From a bacterium (lineage in GTDB: Bacteria; Patescibacteriota; Microgenomatia; UBA1406; GWC2-37-13), in the NCBI GenBank assembly GCA_021789995.1, contig JAJYIQ010000001.1, positions 124,001 through 188,000 on the forward strand: a stretch of 64,000 nucleotides of DNA, written 5' to 3'. The notes under the pieces are model-generated. The model searched no databases. It was not told the DNA's origin and was given only the letters and a program-made list of their open reading frames with translations. Shown here in pieces: positions 57,611-64,000 of the stretch (position 1 is the first letter of the stretch; each line of letters begins with the position of its first letter). The position numbers were made by a program, and so were the translations under genes.

Positions 57611-60597
57611 ACTTGGACTGTCAGTTCGCTACCTGCTTCAACTTTCTCCGCCATGATTTTCTTTTTGATGTAGTCAAGATCTTCGAGAAAACGGTCGGGG
57701 ACAGTCACTTTTACCTTATCCGTCGGCTTGAGTCCCAGTAGTTTTCTTTCCGCCTGGATTTTGCGGATGAGATCCCGCAGCTCCCCTTCCTTGGCGAGTT
57801 CTTCCTCGTTGACGGCCACTTCTTTTTTCGGGTACTTGACTTTACCGTTGATTTCCAAATTCTTCACGTTTAATTCTTTCAGCACCACTTCCCAGACGTC
57901 ACTGCCGACATTCGTAAATTCGCCGTCCGCCGTTACTGCCAATTTTGCCAACGGCATTCTCACTTTCAGATTTTCGCCTTTCCTTTTGGCATGTCCCGCT
58001 TCCGCCACTTTTCTCGCCAACATCATTTCTTCTTCCAGTTTTGAATTTTGAATTTTGAGTTTTGCACTTACTGCTGGCCAATCAGCCAGATTAACCGATT
58101 CTTCCCCGGTTAAATTAACGTAAATTTCTTCGCTTATAAAAGGCATGAAAGGAGACAAGACAACTGATAGGTTGACTAAAATAAAATGCAAAGTGCTGTA
58201 AAAATCGTTCTTATCTTTTTCGTCTTCGGAATTGGTCCAAACGCGGTCGCGGCTCCGGCGTATGTACCATGTCGATAAATCACTGACAAATTTTTCCACT
58301 TCGCCGGCCGCATCCTGGGCGTCATAAATTTTCAGGCTTTCAGCAATGAATTCGACCAGACCGACGAACCGGCTCATTATCCATTTATCCAAAACGGTCA
58401 TGTCATTGCGAGAAACGTAGTGATGAAGTAATCTGTCACCGCGTTTTACGGAGTCGGATGGAACCCATTTATCCAAATTTGCGTATTCCACAAAAAACTT
58501 ATACACATTCCACAACATCAGGTAAAACTGCCGCCGGACTTCATCGGCTTTTTTGTAGCCGAAAAGCATATTTTCCGCTGGATTCTGCCGGCAAAACATC
58601 CAGCGCATGACATCGACGCCGATTTTGTCGGCACCTTCGGCGAATTCGATGGCATTGCCCCAGCTTTTATGCATCGGCCGGCCGTCTTCGCCCAAGAGGG
58701 TGCCGAAACCGAGAACGGTCTTGTAGGGGTTTTTGTTTTCGAGAACGGTTGATTCGGCGATCAGTGCGTAAAACCAGTTCTTGAATTGCCCGGGAAAACT
58801 TTCGGTGATGAAATCGGCCGGAAACCAATGCCGCCATTCCGTCTTGTTTTTCCAATACAACGGTTCGCCCCGGTTATTTTCCTTTATCGTAGAATAAGAA
58901 ACGATACCGGCGTCCAGCCACGGATTGCCGACATCACCGATTCGGGATACTATCTCGCCGCATTTTTGGCACCTGATCTTCACTTCGTCGATAAACGGCT
59001 TATGCGGCGTATGGCCGGCAAATTCTTCCCAGCCGGCGACCGCCCGTTTTTTCAGTTCTGCCTTTGAACCGATGACTTCATATGTGCCGCATTGTTTGCA
59101 TTCGAAGATCGGCAACGCCAACCCCCAGTAACGGTTTGGTTTACTTATCAGCCAATCGTGCATGTTTTTGAGCCAGTCGAGTTCGCGATCCAGCCCGAAT
59201 TTCGGCCGCCAATTGATTTCTTTTGCCACCGCCATCATTCGTTTTCTTAGTGTAAGATTTTTTTGCTTGCCGGCCGAAGCCTTGCGCGAAGGATGGTCCA
59301 TTGCGATATACCATTCATCCGCCACTTTCCAAACGAGTTCCGTCTTACACCGCCAGCAGGCCGGATAACGGTGCTTATAATGATGAATTTTGAAAGCATA
59401 ACCTCTCTTTTCCATGTAATCAAGAATAAGCCGCGGATTTTTTTTGGCGTTTTTCTCCGACAGGAAATCCATTCCCGACAGGTAATCGGCGTTATCGGCG
59501 ATAACGGGAATCATCGGCAGCCCCAGTTTTTTACCGAGTTTGAAATCCTCGGCGCCGGCGGAAACGGCCGTATGGACCATACCGGTGCCTTCGGTTAGCG
59601 TAATCGGCAGGATATTTTCGTCGGTTGCAACGACGGTATGGAAGGTTTTTGGGTTTTTTTCGGCGACTTCCTTCACTCGTGGCAAATGGTCAAATGCCGC
59701 CTCGTACTTCAAACCGGCCAGTTTCTTGCCCTTAACGGTTTTAACGATTTTTTTATAATCTTTGCCAAAAACCGCCGGAATTAATTCCCGGGCTAACCAA
59801 TAATTTTTGCCATCCGTCCCTTCCACCAAGCTGTAATCGTATTTTTCATCGATGGCGACGGCAATATTGGCGGGAATCGTCCACGGCGTCGTCGTCCATA
59901 CCAGTAAAAAGGTATTTGGTAATTCGTAATCCGTAATTCGTAATTTAAAATAAATCGATTCATGAACCACTTCCTTGTAATCTTCCGTCAGCATTTCGTG
60001 CTGTGAGATTGCCGTTTCGCAACGCGGACACCAGGGGACGGATTCATGGCCTTTGTAAATCCAGCCGTTATCGTAGCAAACCTTGAGAAAATCCCAGATC
60101 ATATAATTGTTGTCGTCGCTCATTGTATAGTAGGAATTATCCCAATCCATGAAGTAACCGAGGCGTTTTGATTGCTCGGTCTGGATGCCGGAAAATTTCA
60201 TAACACGGTTTTTACAAAGCTGGACAAATTTAGCAATTGATGCTTTGCGGTCGCCCGGTACAAGATTTTCGATTTCTTTTTTGTTTTTCAAACCAAGCTC
60301 TTTTTCCACTTCAACCTCAACCCACAATCCCTGGCAGTCAAAACCGTTTTGGAAACGCTGTTTCTGACCCAACAAATTATGAAACCGCTGCCATAAATCC
60401 TTGTATGTCCGGCCCCAGGCATGGTGGACTCCCATCGGATTGTTGGCGGTAATCGGGCCGTCGAGGAAGGAAAAATAATTTTTTGATGTGTCGTTTTTAC
60501 GAAGATATTTTTGGACGATGCCTTTTTCGTACCAGTGCTTGAGCCACTTTTTCTCCATCTCGGGAAAATTGGTATTATTGTCGACCGGTTTGAACAT
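57607..60597 (-). CDS. ileS: isoleucyl-tRNA synthetase with altered signature motifs
   Basis: Class I synthetase of ~996 residues. The HIGH region reads GVHHAWGRTYKD and the KMSKS region GRPMHKSWGNAIEF. The editing domain (VWTTTPWTIPANIAVAID, TGMVHTAVSAGAEDFKLG), zinc-type Cys pairs (CPRC, CWRC, CKQC, CQKC) and DWDNSYYTMSDDNNYM identify IleRS. These belong to a distinct bacterial subgroup as I recall it. I use the ATG at 60597, 8 bases after TATAAT; a TTG at 60606 is in frame. Two short-period repeats lie in it, in the editing domain (~217-226) and near the C-terminus (~843-853). Confidence 0.93.
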   Translation of the reverse strand: MFKPVDNNTNFPEMEKKWLKHWYEKGIVQKYLRKNDTSKNYFSFLDGPITANNPMGVHHAWGRTYKDLWQRFHNLLGQKQRFQNGFDCQGLWVEVEVEKELGLKNKKEIENLVPGDRKASIAKFVQLCKNRVMKFSGIQTEQSKRLGYFMDWDNSYYTMSDDNNYMIWDFLKVCYDNGWIYKGHESVPWCPRCETAISQHEMLTEDYKEVVHESIYFKLRITDYELPNTFLLVWTTTPWTIPANIAVAIDEKYDYSLVEGTDGKNYWLARELIPAVFGKDYKKIVKTVKGKKLAGLKYEAAFDHLPRVKEVAEKNPKTFHTVVATDENILPITLTEGTGMVHTAVSAGAEDFKLGKKLGLPMIPVIADNADYLSGMDFLSEKNAKKNPRLILDYMEKRGYAFKIHHYKHRYPACWRCKTELVWKVADEWYIAMDHPSRKASAGKQKNLTLRKRMMAVAKEINWRPKFGLDRELDWLKNMHDWLISKPNRYWGLALPIFECKQCGTYEVIGSKAELKKRAVAGWEEFAGHTPHKPFIDEVKIRCQKCGEIVSRIGDVGNPWLDAGIVSYSTIKENNRGEPLYWKNKTEWRHWFPADFITESFPGQFKNWFYALIAESTVLENKNPYKTVLGFGTLLGEDGRPMHKSWGNAIEFAEGADKIGVDVMRWMFCRQNPAENMLFGYKKADEVRRQFYLMLWNVYKFFVEYANLDKWVPSDSVKRGDRLLHHYVSRNDMTVLDKWIMSRFVGLVEFIAESLKIYDAQDAAGEVEKFVSDLSTWYIRRSRDRVWTNSEDEKDKNDFYSTLHFILVNLSVVLSPFMPFISEEIYVNLTGEESVNLADWPAVSAKLKIQNSKLEEEMMLARKVAEAGHAKRKGENLKVRMPLAKLAVTADGEFTNVGSDVWEVVLKELNVKNLEINGKVKYPKKEVAVNEEELAKEGELRDLIRKIQAERKLLGLKPTDKVKVTVPDRFLEDLDYIKKKIMAEKVEAGSELTVQV
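58036..58071. repeat. short-period repeat inside ileS
   Basis: TTTTGAATTTTGAATTTTGAG-like units code for KLKIQNSKLEE near the C-terminus. Confidence 0.65.
59918..59949. repeat. short-period repeat inside ileS
   Basis: Units TAATTCGTAATCCGTAATTCG (period ~9-10) code for KLRITDYELPNT just before the conserved VWTTTPWT of the editing domain. Confidence 0.65.
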
Positions 60598-60605
60598 AAT
60601 CTTCA

Positions 60606-60611
60606 ATTATA
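60606..60611 (-). promoter_or_regulatory. leaderless-type -10 box before ileS
   Basis: Minus-strand TATAAT, 8 bases, then ATG at 60597. It overlaps the stop codon of the upstream P-type ATPase. Confidence 0.55.
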
Positions 60612-63177
60612 GCAAATTTTTCAGCGCCTCAAACCAAATGATACTGACCAAACCGGCGGCTGCAACAAGCAGATAATCATTATTGTGGAGAGTCGAGAAA
60701 TAAAACAATTCCCGCAAAAACGGCACTGAAATAATTATTAACAGAAATATTACTGTTAACGACAGTACCAGATATAACGCCTTATTCTTCTCAAGAATTA
60801 TTTTCACAAAATTTTTCGACCAGGAAAGATTGGTGATTATAAGCATTAAATTAGCCAGTACCAAAGTCAAGAAAGCCGGCGTCCGGTCTTTGGTCAAAAC
60901 ATATACCAGAAAAACGATTCCGAGGACACCCAATCCCTGAAGGCTGCTTCTGATCAGACTTGCCCGACCAAACAGCGGCTCCTTCAAATTACGCGGCGGC
61001 CGTTCCATGATGTTTCCCTCCTCCTTTTCCGATTCAAAAACCACCGAACAGGCCGGATCGATAATCAGTTCCAGAAAGGCGATATGCGCCGGCATGAGAA
61101 CTATCGGCATTTGCAGCATAACCGGTAAAAGAGCCATTCCGGCAATCGGCACATGAACTGCCAACGTATACGCCATTGCCTTTTTCAGGTTGTCAAAAAT
61201 CCGCCGACCCAGACGAACAGCTTTTACGATCGATGAAAAATCGTCGTTAAGGAGTACCAAATCAGCCGCCTCACGGGCGACATCTGTCCCTCGTTCGCCC
61301 ATGGCGATGCCGATATGAGCCGCTTTCAACGCCGGAGCGTCGTTGACGCCGTCCCCGGTCATGGCGACGATCTCACCGTTGGCTTTCAAGGCATTGACAA
61401 TCGCCAGTTTTTGTTCCGGCACCACCCGGGCAAAGATATTCGTATTTTTAATTTTTTCCCTTAATTGTAAATGGTCCAGTTTTGCCAATACAGGCCCGAT
61501 AATAAAATTTTCGGGATTCTTGATACCGATCTGCCGGGCAATATATTGTGCCGTCCCCGGATAATCGCCGGTAATCATGATGACACGCATGCCGGCCCGG
61601 TGAGCCTCTGCCACTGCTTCCGGCACAGTGGAACGGATCGGATCGGAAAAACCCAATAAGCCGACGAATTCAAAATTGAAATCATGTTGTTTTTCGGGAA
61701 GCGACTGTTTCCTGAATGACGCTTTGGCAACAGCAATCACCCGCAAACCGCGGTCAGCCATTTGTTGGATTTGCACTGTCATGGTTTTGATTTGCTTTTC
61801 GTTGAAATGGCACAGTTCGGCCACCGCTTCCGGCGCCCCTTTGGCGGCGATAACAAGATCTGTTTTTGCGGGCGATTCCCAAACATGCGACAGGGCAAGC
61901 AGTTTCTTTGACAGGGGATATTCGTGGATAAATTTCCAGGATTTATGAATATGTTCGGTCTGGCCAAGAAATAAATCCCCGGCTTTTTTAACCTCCTTTT
62001 CGATCGGGTCAAACGGATCTTTTTGGCTAGCGAGGATCGCGTATTCCAACAAGTGATGGTAATCCTCCGGCAATTGCCGGTCACCGGCCGTGATTTTATG
62101 GGAACAATTACCGGTACGCATCATCTGTAATTCCATTTTATTAAGGGTCAGCGTCCCGGTTTTATCGACGCACAAAGCCGTCGCCGCTCCCAGTGTTTCG
62201 ATAGCGGCGGATTTGCGCGTCAAGACTTTGCTTTTGGAAATTCGCCAGGCACCAAGAGCCAAAAATACCACTAAGATTACGCCGAACTCCTCCGGCAGGA
62301 CAGCCATACTCAAACTTAAACCGGCCAAAAAACCCTGTAACCAATGGCCGCGGGTCAAACCAAAAATAACGACAACAAGGACGGAAACGAATATACCGGC
62401 GATGGCAAATTTTTTGACGATCTGGCCGGTTTCTTTTTGCAACAGGGTATCTTCTTCGGTGATCGATTCCAATGAACGGCCGATTTTCCCCATTTCCGTA
62501 TGGATACCGGTGGCAAATACTCTGGCGATGCCGTGTCCCTGGGTGATCATTGTGCCGGAGAAAACTTTGAACTCATTATTGATTGTTGTTGCAGGTGTCG
62601 CGAGTGAGGTGTCTCTTCGAGAAGCGGATTTCCGGAGTTGCCGGAAGAGCCTCGCAGAAGAGAAGGGATCACGAGCGACAGAATCTGCAACAGCATATTC
62701 TCTTTTCATTACCGGCAATGATTCACCCGTCAGTAGCGATTCATCCACCAGAAGATTCGCCGAATAAAGCACTACCGCATCCGCCGGCACCCGGTCGCCT
62801 TCCTGCAGAACCAGGATATCATCCCGGACTACTTCCCGGCCGGCGATACGCAACTGCTCCCCGCCACGGATAACAAGCGCCCGCGGGCTGGACAAATCCT
62901 TCAGCGCTTCAAGCGCTCTTTCGGTTTTTTGTTCCTGGTAAAAAGTGATGCCGACAACGACGATGACAAAGGATAGTAACATTAAGGCATCCCGCGGTTC
63001 GCCGAGAAACAGGTAGATGATGCCACTGCCGATAATTAGAAGCAGCATCGGCTCGGTGATTACTTCCCATAAGATCACCCAAACACTTTGTTTTTTTTGT
63101 TCTGGCAACTCATTATAACCCTCCGCTTTCAGTTTGTCCGCCGCTTCCTTTTCCGTCAGTCCGGTATATTTTGTCAT
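60607..63177 (-). CDS. P2-type cation-transporting ATPase
   Basis: Calcium-ATPase-like pump of ~856 residues: N-terminal cation-ATPase domain (TGLTEKEAADKLKAEGYNELP), ten or so helices, TLLTGES-type actuator motif (DESLLTGESLP), phosphorylation site DKTGTLT, KGAPEAV, and TGDGVNDAPALK. The M4 motif is PEEFGV rather than the PEGL of SERCA-type pumps, so the ion is uncertain. I start at the ATG at 63177, 7 bases after TATAAT; the ORF can extend to 63186. Confidence 0.93.
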   Translation of the reverse strand: MTKYTGLTEKEAADKLKAEGYNELPEQKKQSVWVILWEVITEPMLLLIIGSGIIYLFLGEPRDALMLLSFVIVVVGITFYQEQKTERALEALKDLSSPRALVIRGGEQLRIAGREVVRDDILVLQEGDRVPADAVVLYSANLLVDESLLTGESLPVMKREYAVADSVARDPFSSARLFRQLRKSASRRDTSLATPATTINNEFKVFSGTMITQGHGIARVFATGIHTEMGKIGRSLESITEEDTLLQKETGQIVKKFAIAGIFVSVLVVVIFGLTRGHWLQGFLAGLSLSMAVLPEEFGVILVVFLALGAWRISKSKVLTRKSAAIETLGAATALCVDKTGTLTLNKMELQMMRTGNCSHKITAGDRQLPEDYHHLLEYAILASQKDPFDPIEKEVKKAGDLFLGQTEHIHKSWKFIHEYPLSKKLLALSHVWESPAKTDLVIAAKGAPEAVAELCHFNEKQIKTMTVQIQQMADRGLRVIAVAKASFRKQSLPEKQHDFNFEFVGLLGFSDPIRSTVPEAVAEAHRAGMRVIMITGDYPGTAQYIARQIGIKNPENFIIGPVLAKLDHLQLREKIKNTNIFARVVPEQKLAIVNALKANGEIVAMTGDGVNDAPALKAAHIGIAMGERGTDVAREAADLVLLNDDFSSIVKAVRLGRRIFDNLKKAMAYTLAVHVPIAGMALLPVMLQMPIVLMPAHIAFLELIIDPACSVVFESEKEEGNIMERPPRNLKEPLFGRASLIRSSLQGLGVLGIVFLVYVLTKDRTPAFLTLVLANLMLIITNLSWSKNFVKIILEKNKALYLVLSLTVIFLLIIISVPFLRELFYFSTLHNNDYLLVAAAGLVSIIWFEALKNLL

Positions 63178-63184
63178 TACTATC

Positions 63185-63190
63185 ATTATA
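63185..63190 (-). promoter_or_regulatory. leaderless-type -10 box
   Basis: Minus-strand TATAAT, 7 bases, then ATG at 63177. It overlaps an earlier ATG (63186), which is thus unlikely to be the start. Confidence 0.6.
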
Positions 63191-63375
63191 CTCGATAAAC
63201 TACTTCTTACGCTCCGCTTACATAATTTTTACATTTCTATTACTGCACTTTTATCACCATCTGATATTTTATTGGAATGTCGCAGTTACGGTCAACACTG
63301 ATCAATCTGATGATTCTTATCCTGCAGTTTGGTCCTCTCCTGATACTGGTGGTCGATATTTTTGTCTGACCGGAG

Positions 63376-64000
63376 TTATTTCTTTCTCAAAAAAGCGGGG
63401 ATATCGAATTCGTTTTTATCGTCAATAAATTCCTCGTCGTCACCTAGCAGTTCCTGATCGTCCGACAACTCCTTTTTTCCTTCAATAGCCGACTTGTTTG
63501 GCGGCGGTTCGAACGTTTTCTTTTCTTCCTTAGTAAAGCGGAAAAACTTTAACTTGCTGTCGTCGAACTTGGTGGCGATAAGCGTCACTTTTATCTGGTC
63601 GACCATTTTATCGTCGATGACGGCACCAAAAATAATATCGGCGTCGGGGTCGACACTTTTGGCAATGATCGAAGCGGCTTCATCAATTTCGTTCATCGTC
63701 AGATCCGGACCTCCGACCACATTGAAAAGGACCCCCTTGGCCCCGTCTATCGACACATCCAGAAGCGGTGACGAAATCGCCTGCTTTATGGCCATCATCG
63801 CCCGTTTGTCGCCGCTTCCCACTCCGATTCCCATGAGAGCGGTACCGGCGTTATTCATTACTGTCTTGACATCAGCAAAATCGACGTTAATTAAACCCGG
63901 CGTCGTAATGAGTTCGGCGATACCCTTAACTCCCTGATGCAAAACCGAATCGATCCGCCTGAAAGCTTCTAATATCGGCGTTTTTTTGTCAATGATCGAT
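63376..64000 (-). CDS. ftsZ: cell-division protein FtsZ, C-terminal part (runs off the window)
   Basis: Only the 3' part is present. Reading to the edge gives KKTPILEAFRRIDSVLHQGV, then LINVDFADVKTVM, GIGVGSGDKRAMMAI, the C-terminal tubulin domain and a charged linker ending DEFDIPAFLRKK-like (NEFDIPAFLRKK), the conserved tail that binds FtsA-type partners. The GTP-binding half with the tubulin signature lies beyond base 64000. Codon 63942 is TTG within the frame, not a start. The 190-bp gap before the ATPase holds no gene. Confidence 0.95.
   Translation of the reverse strand, partial: SIIDKKTPILEAFRRIDSVLHQGVKGIAELITTPGLINVDFADVKTVMNNAGTALMGIGVGSGDKRAMMAIKQAISSPLLDVSIDGAKGVLFNVVGGPDLTMNEIDEAASIIAKSVDPDADIIFGAVIDDKMVDQIKVTLIATKFDDSKLKFFRFTKEEKKTFEPPPNKSAIEGKKELSDDQELLGDDEEFIDDKNEFDIPAFLRKK

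Noticed and set aside
63940-63942. FtsZ start at 63942
   Set aside because: The codon is TTG and the frame continues upstream to the window edge with typical FtsZ sequence.

Overview
The window reads like a compact genome of a Candidate Phyla Radiation (Patescibacteria) bacterium, most likely Microgenomates. This is inferred from gene content, not from a marker tree. No rRNA, insertion sequence, CRISPR array or prophage is visible. TGA is used as a stop, so the code is standard. Intergenic gaps are tiny, genes often overlap, and housekeeping, glycan and cell-surface genes sit side by side.

Layout. 1-17 kb (minus strand): an F-type ATP synthase operon (atpI-like, atpB, two different atpE genes, atpF, a half-length atpH, atpA, atpG; atpD/atpC would lie beyond the left edge), preceded by dnaE, gatB, gatA, gatC, an asparagine synthetase fused to a CofE-like domain, htpX, lemA and polX. 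17-25 kb: tRNA-Asp, tRNA-Gly and tRNA-Thr among small envelope and redox genes (LysM, a cysteine-less MsrB relative, two SDRs, DUF2341-LamG, GlsB-like, CAP, a small hydrolase). 25-34.6 kb: a surface-glycan cluster (O-antigen ligase/polymerase type protein, four glycosyltransferase modules, a GT2-flippase fusion, epimerase, B12-type radical SAM protein, two zinc-ribbon methyltransferases). 34.6-42.7 kb: a mosaic propeller-lipase, then a TasA/camelysin-type export locus with a SipW-like Ser-His signal peptidase and three very small membrane proteins. 43-54.7 kb: Tat-type glycoside hydrolase, pseudopilin, Thr/Pro-stalk protein, sortase-like protein, membrane-anchored trehalose-6-phosphate synthase and three large Asn-rich repeat proteins, one ending in LPDTG. 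54.7-64 kb: tRNA-Val, lepB, a ParB-like HTH protein, rpmA, rplU, rodA, ileS, a P-type ATPase and the 3' half of ftsZ.

How it works together. About 20 kb is devoted to building the outside of the cell: signal peptidases (SipW-like and LepB), a sortase-like enzyme with two candidate substrates (LPDTG, VPPTG), a pilin-like protein and long repetitive adhesins, next to a glycan assembly and export cluster. Two initiation styles appear. Many genes that open a transcript have a TATAAT box 6-9 bases before ATG or GTG, so their mRNAs would be leaderless. Several surface-protein genes instead have a strong Shine-Dalgarno, in some cases behind a long or structured leader.

The most unusual signals are: the leaderless promoters, including ATTATAAT boxes shared by divergent genes; a family of short 7-11-base-period repeats inserted in frame into conserved enzymes; the AsnB-CofE-like fusion; a composition break exactly at a domain boundary in the propeller-lipase gene; two structured RNA leaders in the sortase region; and the paired, non-identical ATP synthase c subunits separated by a hairpin.
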